Positions 24,407 to 32,902 of a stretch of DNA of 44,350 nt are shown here, piece after piece (the stretch's first letter is position 1; every line of letters begins with the position of its first letter). Source of the DNA: a virus; IMG/VR virus record IMGVR_UViG_3300009506_000062, positions 1 through 44,350 of that record, one strand, 5' to 3'. The notes below the pieces were generated by a model, which had not been told where the DNA came from, did no database searches, and saw nothing but the letters and a program-made list of their open reading frames with translations. The position numbers were made by a program, and so were the translations under genes.

Positions 24407-27400
24407 CTACCTCCCTACCATCGCCAGCCTGTCCCTGAGGCCGTCCTTATTCCTGTCGATCGCGTCCATCACGACTGATATAATCATCCCCGAAGCGTCG
24501 ACTTTCGTTTCAGCCTTCGCGGTCGCCTGCACTCCGGTTTTATTTTCGACCTTTACCGTAACGTTCGGAGATCCAGGCGCCCGGCCGGGGCTCACGTACT
24601 CGGGTCTCTTTTCAGCGATATTGTAAATCCTGCCGGTCGAAGCCCCGATGCCGGTCACCGGCTCGTTGATCCACCCCCCGTATTGGCGGCCCCTCGGAGG
24701 AGCATACACCCCTTCGCCAACCAAATTCGGCTGCGCCTGATAATTGTCGTAAATATTGCCGGCAACTTTACCGATACCTTTAATCGCACCCATGACAGCG
24801 TTAAGCATAAGCTGACGCGCTATCATACGAGTAATCCACTTTATTGTGTCAACCGCAAACTCCCTGAAAGCATCCCCGGCGCTCTTGGTACCCTCAATCA
24901 TCGAATCGAACACCGTAGCAAACCCGTCCGACAGCACCGTGGCTATATTGGTACCAATATCGATCCACACATCTCCCCAGGTACTCGCATCTATCTTGCT
25001 GCGCTCAAGGCCGTACTTTAACTGATCGAGCCAGTCTCCCGAGATCCGGGCCTGCTCCCGATAATACTCCTCGTCCTCGACACGACCGGCATCGTGCAGA
25101 ATCTTAAGCCGCTCTAAATATTGCTGCTGGGTAATAAGCCCTATTTCAAGCTCTTTTTTGGAACGATCCTCGATATAATCCAGAAACTTTTTCGTATCTT
25201 CCTGATAAAACTTGCCCCTAATCATCGCAAGCTCTCTGAAAAGACTTCGATCAGCCTCCGCTATAATCGGTGCAGTTTTTTCAGCTGTTAGTTCCTGCTC
25301 CCTGGCGTACTCGTGTATTTTTTTGATAAGCGCATCATAGCCTTCCTCGGCTTTTTTAATCGCAGCCTCTTCCCCGACAAGCTCGGGCTCTCCCATCTCA
25401 CGAATATCTTTTAAAATATCATCAAGCTGCTCTTTCGCTTTTCGGGCCGCTTCTTCGTCCTTGTCGATATATTTCTGATGGATCGCTGTAATGGCAAGAT
25501 AGGCTGCTTCCTCTATATCAGTAAGCCGGTCAGTAAGATCTTTTCTGGATTTAATTATGCCGTCGTCATACTGAGCGTAAGCCTTGCGCTCAAGCTCGTC
25601 GCGCTTGCTTTCGATACGCCTTATTTCACGGTCTTCCCGCTCCGCACTGGCGCTCTCCAGGTCTTCAATAGCATCCACCAAATCCTGGTACGCGTCCCTC
25701 TGTTTTTGAAGCGCATCGGTGGTTGCTTTTATTTTACGCTGCCGCCCTGCCTGCTCGATTTCTTGTCTCTTAGCAGCTTTTTCGGCTTCACTAATCGCTT
25801 CTCCCGCCTCGTTTTTCATTAAATCAACATCAGCCAGCCGGTCGGCCATTTCGTTGTCGATCGCTACCAGCTGCGCAGCAAGGGCAGCCTTGCTGGCCTT
25901 TGCAACAAACAGGGCGATACGCTGCTGGGCCTGACGAGATTTTTTATCGACCTCGTTCATCATCCGAATAAATTCTTCTAAATAGGCGAGTCTTATTTTA
26001 TTAAGCTCGGCCTCAATGCCTTTTCCGAAAAGCCCTTTTTTGCGAAAATCTTCCCGCTGTTTATCGATCTCCTTGTTCATCTTTTCAACTTGATCGATAA
26101 AATTTCTGAGATTCTCATAATCCGGTTTTTCCATTAAGGAATCATAGAGCTCTAAAAAGCGCGCTCCGAGCGGCTCATCTATTTCAGAAATCGCCATCAG
26201 TTGCTGCCTGAAAAAGTCAAGCGGCGTTCCGGTCCTTTCAGCGATCACCCGCACATCCGTAATGATGTCTTGATATTTCTTATGAATCCCCTCCACTATC
26301 CGATCTACGTCTTTTAGCCCTTTGGTCTCGGCTTTCAATAGTGCTTCGATTTCTTCTTTCGTACCGTAAATAATATCAGTGCGGCCCGGCAATTCTCGCA
26401 GGGCATCGGCAATATCCGGAATTACCGACTCAAGCGCATCCTTTTGCAAATCGATCAGCGCCAGTTGCTGGTCGGTCTGCTCTTTCATTTCCATGGCCCC
26501 GCGCCTTTGGGCCTGCAGAATACTGCGATAAAACCCATGGGCGGACCGCGTCAGTTTTTCAAGGCTTCTGGTATAGCCGTTATACATATTTATATATTCT
26601 TGAAGACGCTCTTTTTTGCGCTTTCCTATAAGCTCATCGAGAGCCCTGCCCTGATCCCTGAAAGAATTCGTCGCCAGGCTGACGGACTTAGCAAGCTCCG
26701 GATATTCGGCAATCATACGCCTTAAAATCTGGCCATATTCATCGGTTCCCGATTTGTTATCATCAAGCTCCTTTTTAAACTTTATGAGCTGACTGATTTC
26801 CTTGTCCCTCTGAACAATCATTTTTTCAGACCGCTGCGCCAGGCTGTAGTACCACTTGTCGTAGGATTTAAAAGCGATGATTATTCCCGTTACCAGCGCT
26901 ACGATCCCGAAACCCTGAAATGCCGTAAAAAAATTTTTAAGCGCATTTTTGAGACCCTTTAAAGAAAGGGTGGTCGTCATCATAACGCCGTTTACTTTGG
27001 CAAATTCTTTCACCCAGGCAACCGACATTTTTGTTGTAGCCGCAAGAGTCTGAAATACTAAATATCTAAATGCCGTTCTTAAAAGCGCCAAAGCAGCTGT
27101 GAGAGCCAACGTCGATACGATCGCCTGGGCAAACGGATTATTAAGAACCGTTATTAAAACATCCACAACCCCCCGGGCCGCCTTTAACAGCGCTTCAAAA
27201 GCCGGTACTAACGATTGCCCGATAGTGATCCCCAAGTCCCCCAATTTATCTCGCAGATTCTTGGCAAGAACCTCTAGCCCTTCCATCTGCTTTTCGGCCA
27301 TCTCGGCTGCTATCCCGGAGCGGGTTACCCAGCGGTACATCTTCTCAAACCCTTCCGGCCCCGCCTGGGCAAGCACCGCTGCAACCGACGCTCCGCGCAG

Positions 27401-28402
27401 CCCGAACAGCTGAAACGCTCTTGCCGCCCGCTCTGTTTCAGATACGTTTTCACCGAGAACCTTACTAAGCTCCTGAATAACCCCCTTAAAATCTTTAAAG
27501 TTTTTTAATTTTCCAAGATCAGCACCGGCAGCCCGAAACGCAAGCCGCAGCTTCTCGGTCGGCGCAACCAGGCGAGCGACCACTTGCCTAAACCCGGTGC
27601 CAATCGTACTGGCCCGCAGACCGGCGTTCGCGAGCACCATGGCGGCCGACGCCGTCTGCTTTATATTCAATCCGGACTGGTATGCTATCGGACCCAAAAA
27701 GTTAAACGCGGTCCGGAGTTTATCGATGGTGAGCTTGGATTTATTGACCGCGCTGGCAAAAACATCTGCAACCATTGTCGCGTCCGACGATTCCAGCTTG
27801 AACACTCGCAGCGCCGACGTAACCAGATCGGCTGTAGTCGCCATGTCGGACAGCGTTCCGGTCGCAAGGTTCGCCACTGCGCCCAGCACGTCCATGGTTT
27901 CCGAAGCGCTCAACCCCGCCTGTCCCAGCACAACCGCCGCGTCCGATACCTCTTTAACGGAATACTTAGTTGTTCTTGCAACCTCACGGATTTCTTCACC
28001 GAGCGCCTGGGCTTGCCCCTCGCTCGCACTTGTAATCGCCTGCAAGTTTTTTATAGCCTGATGAAATCCGAACGTCGCCTCCTGGCCCGCTTTCATTGCT
28101 CGAATAACGCCGAAGATCGCGCCGGCCGCAAGACCGTAGGCCGCCGTTACCTTCATGGCCGCCGTAAGGCGCTCAAACCCGCCGCGCACGCGCCCGATCT
28201 GCCTACCCATCCATTCCTGCTGCTGCCCAAGCTCTTTTGTAGCAGCCGTCGCCTTCTTCATGGGCGCGACAGACCCGCCGATAGCGGTATTCAGACCGCT
28301 TAATATGAATTTTAGATCGCGAACTGCTTTTCTAAAGGTAGGATCAAGATTGCCCGTAAACAGGGTACCGAGGGATAGGGTTCTGTCTGCTCTGATCGCC
28401 AT
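24407..28402 (-). CDS. Tail tape measure protein (TP901-type)
   Basis: The longest reading unit after the tip protein: 1331 residues. The N-terminal third resembles the TP901 core of tape measures (SDAAVVLGQAGLSASETMDV; TIGTGFRQVVARLVAP), followed by hydrophobic segments (LALTAALALLRTAFRYLVF; VALVTGIIIAF), a very long coiled-coil region rich in Lys/Glu (about 540-1150) and a Gly-rich end. It sets tail length and is ejected at infection. Its length predicts a tail of roughly 200 nm using the usual 1.5 Angstrom per residue; this is an estimate. ATG 28402 follows the tail chaperones directly, as expected. Confidence 0.92.
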   Translation of the reverse strand: MAIRADRTLSLGTLFTGNLDPTFRKAVRDLKFILSGLNTAIGGSVAPMKKATAATKELGQQQEWMGRQIGRVRGGFERLTAAMKVTAAYGLAAGAIFGVIRAMKAGQEATFGFHQAIKNLQAITSASEGQAQALGEEIREVARTTKYSVKEVSDAAVVLGQAGLSASETMDVLGAVANLATGTLSDMATTADLVTSALRVFKLESSDATMVADVFASAVNKSKLTIDKLRTAFNFLGPIAYQSGLNIKQTASAAMVLANAGLRASTIGTGFRQVVARLVAPTEKLRLAFRAAGADLGKLKNFKDFKGVIQELSKVLGENVSETERAARAFQLFGLRGASVAAVLAQAGPEGFEKMYRWVTRSGIAAEMAEKQMEGLEVLAKNLRDKLGDLGITIGQSLVPAFEALLKAARGVVDVLITVLNNPFAQAIVSTLALTAALALLRTAFRYLVFQTLAATTKMSVAWVKEFAKVNGVMMTTTLSLKGLKNALKNFFTAFQGFGIVALVTGIIIAFKSYDKWYYSLAQRSEKMIVQRDKEISQLIKFKKELDDNKSGTDEYGQILRRMIAEYPELAKSVSLATNSFRDQGRALDELIGKRKKERLQEYINMYNGYTRSLEKLTRSAHGFYRSILQAQRRGAMEMKEQTDQQLALIDLQKDALESVIPDIADALRELPGRTDIIYGTKEEIEALLKAETKGLKDVDRIVEGIHKKYQDIITDVRVIAERTGTPLDFFRQQLMAISEIDEPLGARFLELYDSLMEKPDYENLRNFIDQVEKMNKEIDKQREDFRKKGLFGKGIEAELNKIRLAYLEEFIRMMNEVDKKSRQAQQRIALFVAKASKAALAAQLVAIDNEMADRLADVDLMKNEAGEAISEAEKAAKRQEIEQAGRQRKIKATTDALQKQRDAYQDLVDAIEDLESASAEREDREIRRIESKRDELERKAYAQYDDGIIKSRKDLTDRLTDIEEAAYLAITAIHQKYIDKDEEAARKAKEQLDDILKDIREMGEPELVGEEAAIKKAEEGYDALIKKIHEYAREQELTAEKTAPIIAEADRSLFRELAMIRGKFYQEDTKKFLDYIEDRSKKELEIGLITQQQYLERLKILHDAGRVEDEEYYREQARISGDWLDQLKYGLERSKIDASTWGDVWIDIGTNIATVLSDGFATVFDSMIEGTKSAGDAFREFAVDTIKWITRMIARQLMLNAVMGAIKGIGKVAGNIYDNYQAQPNLVGEGVYAPPRGRQYGGWINEPVTGIGASTGRIYNIAEKRPEYVSPGRAPGSPNVTVKVENKTGVQATAKAETKVDASGMIISVVMDAIDRNKDGLRDRLAMVGR

Positions 28403-28412
28403 AGGGCGCTCC

Positions 28413-29125
28413 TTATAACTTGGTTTTCCCGCCTAATCGCCCCATGTGAAAGTCTTTCATTTCCTGAGTCGCCTTCTTTTTCTCGGCGCTGCTCAGTTTT
28501 CGATATTCGGCGGGATCCTTAAATGCAAATTGTTCTCCGGGCTTTTCAGCCTTGCTGTCATCAATTTTGGCCCCCATTAGAGCTGCCAGTATTTTGAACT
28601 GGGCGTACTGCCGCTCCATCGCATGTCGATAAAGCTCTATTATTTGCTCTCTGGTAAGCCCTCCTTCTTTGAAGTTTCTTCGGTAACAGTCGGTGAGGGT
28701 GTATCCGTATCGCTCGCAGACGGTGGTAACGGCCTCCCCGAAAGAAACAGACTCCCGATCTTTTCGAAGAGGCTCTTGGAGTTTTTTAAGACGCTCGCAA
28801 AATTCATCTCATACACCAGCTCCGCAAGCTCCAGGGCCTGTACGTTCGTTAGTTCTTTCATGACCGTCCCCGGCTTTTCGTCCAGGGCTGTCAGTTCAAT
28901 GAATTTTGGCAGATTGTCCCGAACCAGTTCCACGATGAACCCCACCACGGCGATGTCATCGTCGCTACCGTGCTCCGTAAAAAACTTCGTGATTGCCTGT
29001 GAAATCATTTCGCTCATCTCAATTTGAGACCCAAGCGAAAGCGGATAAATCTTAATTTTCCGCAGGCTGCGAATACCGATTTCGAAATCCGCAACCTGCG
29101 GATTGAGTTTGTCTTGTTCCGGCAT
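28413..29125 (-). CDS. Tail assembly chaperone fusion (G-T type), made by -1 frameshift
   Basis: The upstream frame starts at 29125. At codons 113-115 (Leu-Lys-Asn) the sequence T-TA-AAA-AAC contains the slippery heptamer A-AAA-AAC at 28787-28781. After a -1 slip the frame continues LQEPLRKDRESVSFGEAVTT and later GLTREQIIELYRHAMERQY to the stop at 28413, giving a 237-residue fusion. The extension has ordinary protein character, while the zero-frame end is low-complexity. This is the arrangement of G/GT tail chaperones, which coat the tape measure before tube assembly, and it sits immediately before the tape measure gene. An ATG at 28619 in the extension frame could also start a short product, but a true frameshift explains the upstream coding. 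Confidence 0.75.
28640..29125 (-). CDS. Tail assembly chaperone, unshifted product (G type)
   Basis: The 161-residue zero-frame product; residues 1-115 are shared with the fusion. It is acidic and helical in the middle (EMSEMISQAITKFFTEHG; VQALELAELVYEMNFASVLKN), then after the slip site becomes a Ser/Pro/Thr-rich tail (PLPPSASDTDTPSPTVTEET). This contrast shows that the coding pressure leaves the frame at the heptamer. In related phages the unshifted protein is made in large excess over the fusion. Confidence 0.8.
   Translation of the reverse strand: MPEQDKLNPQVADFEIGIRSLRKIKIYPLSLGSQIEMSEMISQAITKFFTEHGSDDDIAVVGFIVELVRDNLPKFIELTALDEKPGTVMKELTNVQALELAELVYEMNFASVLKNSKSLFEKIGSLFLSGRPLPPSASDTDTPSPTVTEETSKKEGLPESK
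28781..28787 (-). promoter_or_regulatory. Programmed -1 ribosomal frameshift site (A-AAA-AAC)
   Basis: Minus-strand heptamer AAAAAAC, in phase as A-AAA-AAC with the zero frame (codons TTA AAA AAC at 28789-28781). It fits the canonical X-XXY-YYZ rule. The -1 frame is open from here to 28413 and encodes a protein-like sequence. I did not identify a strong downstream stem-loop by eye. Confidence 0.72.
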
Positions 29126-29145
29126 ATTAACTGTCTCCAGTTTTA

Positions 29146-29775
29146 CTAAGTAGTTGTGGTTGTGGTTGTAGAAGTGGTGGTCTGAGTACCATCATCCCAA
29201 ACAACCTTGCCCAGCGGAGCGCTGTCCCAGGCAACCGAACCGCCTGAAACACTGCTGTCAGCCCGTTTTGCTTCAATCGAAATCGGGATCGAAGCAGGTT
29301 CTTCCGCTGCAAAATCCATCTCAATGGACGCGACCACTTGAGCTCGCGGAAATATAATGGTCATCGTGTTGGTTCCGTCCGGATAGGTATAAACCGCTTC
29401 CATACGGATATACGCCGGAGTTGCCATATTCCCGAAAGGAATGGTCCCCAGATGCGCGTCCGTATAACCGGTCGGGTCCAATCCGCGCGCGAGCGCGACG
29501 TTCTTGGGCGTGATTTCCTTGAACGCAAGCTCCATCATCGCCGCTTCCCGAAGCACGAAGATCGCATCCTCCAAAAGCGGAAATCCGGACTCCAGCTTGA
29601 AGTGCTCCACATTGCCGGTAAACTTGGTAGAGGCCAAGGCCCCCACCGAATGCGCCGCCGTCAGGATGGCACGCGATTGCCCTATATAACCAGCCGAAGC
29701 TGCAACTCGAATCTGTGCGAGACCTAACGCAACAGTTGTGGTGTCAAGAGTAGTGGGTCCAGTTCTTGTTGGCAT
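29146..29775 (-). CDS. Major tail tube protein with Thr tail
   Basis: The 209-residue product lies between the neck/tail-terminator genes and the tail chaperones, the fixed position of the tail tube protein. It is beta-rich (FPLLEDAIFVLREAAMMELAFKEITP; NTMTIIFPRAQVVASIEMDF), as in siphovirus tubes, and ends after VVWDDGTQ with TTTSTTTTTTT. The Thr tail is not a normal part of tube proteins and matches the tails on the capsid, neck and fibre proteins here. If the tube surface displays it, the whole tail would be studded with Thr peptides. Confidence 0.8.
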   Translation of the reverse strand: MPTRTGPTTLDTTTVALGLAQIRVAASAGYIGQSRAILTAAHSVGALASTKFTGNVEHFKLESGFPLLEDAIFVLREAAMMELAFKEITPKNVALARGLDPTGYTDAHLGTIPFGNMATPAYIRMEAVYTYPDGTNTMTIIFPRAQVVASIEMDFAAEEPASIPISIEAKRADSSVSGGSVAWDSAPLGKVVWDDGTQTTTSTTTTTTT

Positions 29776-29779
29776 ATTT

Positions 29780-30238
29780 TCACCTCCCCTCTATTTTCGT
29801 TTTTGTTTCTGCCGGATTTTTGTCGTCTTCAACGATTGGTGGAAAAAACGTAATCAGATTAACATGCCCGCACGTCTTACGAAGGCACACCATCTTTACA
29901 GACCCGTGAATTGTCATCACGACTGGCGCCCTCCATGTTTTCTGATCCTCCTTTCTTTTAGCAATAAGATCGTTAATAACGGAATCGTGGTTATCAAACT
30001 CCTTCTTTTCAACGTTAACGAACCCCCAAAGCTCTGGAAACTCAGTAAGAAGCCTGACGACCTCAATCCAAAAAGCATCTCCTCTTAGTCCGCTTAATCG
30101 TTTTTTATAGTCTTCAAGCCGCCCTATCTCCCTGCCGTAGTTTTTAGGAAGACCGAAAACGAATTCAAAGCAGCCGTTCGGCAGCCTTCGTAAAAGCCGC
30201 TTTCCGCATTTTTCGCATGTAATCAGCATCCTGCTCAT
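29780..30238 (-). CDS. Zinc-ribbon-like protein in the neck region
   Basis: A 152-residue protein with CEKCGKRL at residues 8-15 and a second Cys pair in CLRKTCGH (about 118-125), which together could bind one zinc ion. The middle is helical and charged. It sits between the tail terminator candidate and the tube gene and overlaps the former by ATGA. Zinc-ribbon proteins in this place are not part of the standard tail set; it may act as a regulator or an assembly factor. Function unknown. Confidence 0.65.
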   Translation of the reverse strand: MSRMLITCEKCGKRLLRRLPNGCFEFVFGLPKNYGREIGRLEDYKKRLSGLRGDAFWIEVVRLLTEFPELWGFVNVEKKEFDNHDSVINDLIAKRKEDQKTWRAPVVMTIHGSVKMVCLRKTCGHVNLITFFPPIVEDDKNPAETKTKIEGR

Positions 30239-30714
30239 ATCTTGCTCGCAAAATTCAGCCGAACGGTCAAAATCTTGTATTTCGTTTCATCAGGCGCATC
30301 GAGCTGCGGAGACTCGATTATGTCCGGATGAATCAATATTCCTCCCAACACGGTCCAGTCCCCTATGTTGGCGGCGCTCTTGTAAAACGTTATCCGCCGC
30401 ATACCGTCTGTCATAGAAGTGTCCCGCAGATACCCCATCACCTTATCGACCAGCTGCGCGAGCTTAAAGCCCTCGTTGTCCTGACGAGTGCAGCAGTAAA
30501 TGTCGATCACGCCCTCTGACATGTATCCACGAAACAGCGTCCCCCAGTCTATCGATACCCAGCGGTTGACCGCCGTAGCACCCTGAACCCGGGGAGTTGA
30601 AAGCGCTTTGTCAAACGTCAGCGGAATTCGCTCAACCGTTGATAGATTATCGACGAAATACCGCTTGATGCTGTCGCGGTAATTGGTTTCTCGGGCTGTC
30701 GAATCAAGCACCAT
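30235..30714 (-). CDS. Tail terminator / tail completion protein candidate
   Basis: A 159-residue protein in the position of the tail terminator (after the HK97 gp10-like neck protein, shortly before the tube). It has the helix-strand pattern usual for such proteins: an N-terminal helix, the strands VNRWVSIDWGTL and GVIDIYCCTRQDN, a helix FKLAQLVDKVMGYL and a final strand KYKILTVRLNFASKI. Assignment by order and size; no diagnostic motif. Confidence 0.6.
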   Translation of the reverse strand: MVLDSTARETNYRDSIKRYFVDNLSTVERIPLTFDKALSTPRVQGATAVNRWVSIDWGTLFRGYMSEGVIDIYCCTRQDNEGFKLAQLVDKVMGYLRDTSMTDGMRRITFYKSAANIGDWTVLGGILIHPDIIESPQLDAPDETKYKILTVRLNFASKI

Positions 30715-30919
30715 CCTGCACTTCCTTATAAACCTGATCCATGGTCTTTAAAAACTGGTTCATGATATAATCGTGCGCCTGGACCGATTCTGGGTCGTTT
30801 TTGTCAAGGAGCACCTGACACATACTTAAAAAGTGAAGCAGCATACCGATCTGCTGGATGCTCATCTCCAGAGTAACGTAGATGTCTTTCGGCTCTATTT
30901 TGACAACCTTCATACCCAC
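30704..30919 (-). CDS. Small hypothetical helical protein
   Basis: A 71-residue protein: a short beta N-terminus (KVVKIEPKDIYVTLEM) and two helices with many Met and Gln (IQQIGMLLHFLSMCQVLL; AHDYIMNQFLKTMDQVYKEV). It overlaps the neck gene upstream and the terminator candidate downstream. Probably a small neck- or head-associated protein; no family recognised. Confidence 0.55.
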   Translation of the reverse strand: MGMKVVKIEPKDIYVTLEMSIQQIGMLLHFLSMCQVLLDKNDPESVQAHDYIMNQFLKTMDQVYKEVQDGA

Positions 30920-31536
30920 ACCTGCTTAAGATAGTTAAGCGCTTCCTGACCCCTCTTTTCCCATTCCCCGGAAGCGGCATATTCGGTCGTCGTCGGATCA
31001 AAAATCGGTCTCGCCGGATGAATCCCGGCACCCCGGTACCACCCGCCGTACTCCATGACCTTCATATACATCGCAATTGGCTTGCGCTTGCCGCCGCCGT
31101 AAAACGATTTTCCGCCGGTATCCATCGCTTTATACGATATTCCGGCTACCCAGCCGCCCCCCTCTTTAAACGCCGCGATGTTCCTATAAAAATCGCCCGC
31201 CAGATAATGAAACCCCGGCCCCCTGAACCCGAACAATTTTGCTTTCCAGGCGGCGTATCGCGCTGAATACGGCTCATAAGGGCCGTGCTTTTGAGTCATT
31301 ACATTGCGCCGCAAAAGGTGCGTAAAATCGACAGCGCACTTAAACTGCATGGTTTCGCCGTGCCGCGTTGCCGACATCAACGCCCGATCGGCCGCCCTTA
31401 TGATACGCTTAATGTCGTTCGCACTCGGAATCACCTTAATGACAATCGGCAACGCACCCCTGATCGTCATCACATTTTTGCGTATGTTCGCCGGGCCAAA
31501 AAACCCGCTGGTGCTCTGTCGTGCCAAAGTCAGCAT
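30910..31536 (-). CDS. Neck / head-tail joining protein (HK97 gp10-like)
   Basis: The 208-residue product, rich in Gly, aromatic and basic residues, has a helix at the start (SANDIKRIIRAADRALMSAT) and the pattern YSARYAAWKAK ... GFHYLAGDFYRNI ... MEYGG ... IHPARPIFDPTTTEY. The patterns 'L-x-x-G-x-x-Y/L' followed by 'P-x-R-P-x-F' are typical of gp10-type neck proteins. Position before the tail terminator supports this. ATG 31536 has GAGG upstream. Confidence 0.7.
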   Translation of the reverse strand: MLTLARQSTSGFFGPANIRKNVMTIRGALPIVIKVIPSANDIKRIIRAADRALMSATRHGETMQFKCAVDFTHLLRRNVMTQKHGPYEPYSARYAAWKAKLFGFRGPGFHYLAGDFYRNIAAFKEGGGWVAGISYKAMDTGGKSFYGGGKRKPIAMYMKVMEYGGWYRGAGIHPARPIFDPTTTEYAASGEWEKRGQEALNYLKQVWV

Positions 31537-31718
31537 ATATTCCTCGGATCTATCTCGCGCTTATCGCCTTTTGGAAGAACTCCCGGATGAAACCGATTGC
31601 CGCACTTTTCGCAAACAACGACATTATCATCAACAACGACCGCAGCCCCGCAATAAGGGCATCTTAGGCGGTGGTCGTTGTTGTTGATGATGTCGTCGTT
31701 GTGGTGGTAGTCGAGCAT
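31530..31718 (-). CDS. Small zinc-ribbon protein overlapping a Ser/Thr tail
   Basis: A 62-residue protein with CPYCG and CEKCG, a classical four-Cys zinc ribbon (about residues 20-40), and a short basic tail. It starts at ATG 31718 (CGAGG five bases upstream), inside the preceding gene. Its first 18 residues, full of Asp, His and Asn, are encoded by the same DNA that encodes the Ser/Thr tail of that gene in another frame. I found no other usable start before the first Cys. Function unknown; possibly DNA or protein binding. Confidence 0.6.
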   Translation of the reverse strand: MLDYHHNDDIINNNDHRLRCPYCGAAVVVDDNVVVCEKCGNRFHPGVLPKGDKREIDPRNIC

Positions 31719-32335
31719 GGCGGCCTCGTGTCTTCTCCGACTTCGAGCATATCCACTTCCGCAAACCGGCGCTTCTTTATAACCTCGACTCGATAAAACT
31801 CAGATGATGAAAACCGAATACGGTCCAGGGGCTGAACCCCCCAACTTGACGGCAGGTATACCTCGTCCTCGCTGACACCGATGACGGCAAGCTCTTCGTC
31901 GGTCTCAAGATCGTTACCGAAAAGAGCCGCCGTAAAGAGCACGTCTGCATTGCCCTTTATCATCTGCCATCCGGTCGCCGTCCAGTAGGTGTCGGGATCG
32001 CGGGTGTCTACCGGACGCAGAATATCAACCTTCTTATTGGTCTTATACAGCACGCATCCGTACCGAATAACGGCATCTTCGAACATGTCCGGAGTCTTGT
32101 TCATGATAATGTAACGCTCTCCGGTAGTGTTCACCTCAATAATGTCGCCGGGAATCATAGCCGTGACGTAGGACATCATCGCCTCTAAAAAGAACTCCCT
32201 TATAAAAGGCTTGGTGACCTGCGCGTTCGGCTTTATCTGAATATATTCCCCGGTAACATTTCCGCTATCACGGATAATCGTAACCGAAGACCCAACTTCA
32301 GCAAGGACCTCAAGTATATCGGGACCGATGGTCAT
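31664..32335 (-). CDS. Neck protein with C-terminal Ser/Thr tag
   Basis: The 223-residue product starts TIGPDILEVLAEVGSSVTII. Similar starts occur in putative phage head-tail closure and neck proteins. The body is beta-rich with VNTTGERYIIMNKT, and the last residues are STTTTTTTSSTTTTTA, the same kind of tag as on the capsid and fibre proteins. It lies between the connector and the gp10-like gene. The last part overlaps the zinc-ribbon gene in another frame. Confidence 0.65.
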   Translation of the reverse strand: MTIGPDILEVLAEVGSSVTIIRDSGNVTGEYIQIKPNAQVTKPFIREFFLEAMMSYVTAMIPGDIIEVNTTGERYIIMNKTPDMFEDAVIRYGCVLYKTNKKVDILRPVDTRDPDTYWTATGWQMIKGNADVLFTAALFGNDLETDEELAVIGVSEDEVYLPSSWGVQPLDRIRFSSSEFYRVEVIKKRRFAEVDMLEVGEDTRPPCSTTTTTTTSSTTTTTA

Positions 32336-32790
32336 CAGTCGTTTTCTTTCGGACCAAATTCAACCAGCTGTTCTTCGTCGTATGTAATATCGATTCCGGT
32401 CTGTGGATCATAAGCAAACCCGGCGTCGATCTTCGTACCAAACATCCTGGAAGCGTCCACCCCGGCAAACTCGGCGGGGTTCTCCAGTACGGCTTTTTCA
32501 AAAGCCTCGTCCATCTCTTTGTAAAGTCTGGTAAAATGATCGAACCGGTGCTGCAGATTGATCTGCTCGAATTTAAACTTGTAGGCGCTCTCTGTGGCAA
32601 GATAAAAAAACAGGTGACGCTTGGCCCGGTTTTTCAACCAGTAAGCCTTAAAGTCCGTACCGACCGGCAATGTCCAGCCGGTCTCTCTGGACGCATCGTC
32701 TATTGAATTCTGAAAATCCGCATCTTCAAGTTTCGATGCAAGGCCCTTAACCTCCTGTTTCAACAGAATAAGAAGCTCTGTCCTGTCCAT
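32335..32790 (-). CDS. Head-tail connector candidate (gp6-like position)
   Basis: A 151-residue, largely helical protein (LILLKQEVKGLASKLEDADF; WLKNRAKRHLFFYLATESAY; FDHFTRLYKEMDEAFEKAV), acidic at its end. It lies directly after the major capsid gene, the usual place of the head-tail adaptor. The helix-rich composition fits the gp6/gp15 class of adaptors. Assignment by position and fold class only. The start overlaps nothing; a hairpin lies between it and the capsid gene. Confidence 0.6.
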   Translation of the reverse strand: MDRTELLILLKQEVKGLASKLEDADFQNSIDDASRETGWTLPVGTDFKAYWLKNRAKRHLFFYLATESAYKFKFEQINLQHRFDHFTRLYKEMDEAFEKAVLENPAEFAGVDASRMFGTKIDAGFAYDPQTGIDITYDEEQLVEFGPKEND

Positions 32791-32847
32791 CTCACCACCT
32801 CGGTTTCTCGAAGGCTTCCAGTTCTCGTCTTAGGAGCCTTTTTAAAG

Positions 32848-32876
32848 CTGGGCGGGGGACCTCGTCCCCCACCCAG
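32848..32876 (-). terminator. Strong hairpin after the major capsid gene
   Basis: On the minus strand a 13-base stem (CTGGGTGGGGGAC / GTCCCCCGCCCAG, one G-T pair) closes a three-base GAG loop 27 bases after the capsid stop. The following bases are CTTTAAAAAGG, which is a poor U-tract. It is therefore more likely a partial terminator or an mRNA 3'-end stabiliser that raises capsid expression than a full terminator. Confidence 0.55.
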
Positions 32877-32902
32877 GTATCCAGTCCATGCTCCGAACCA
32901 CG

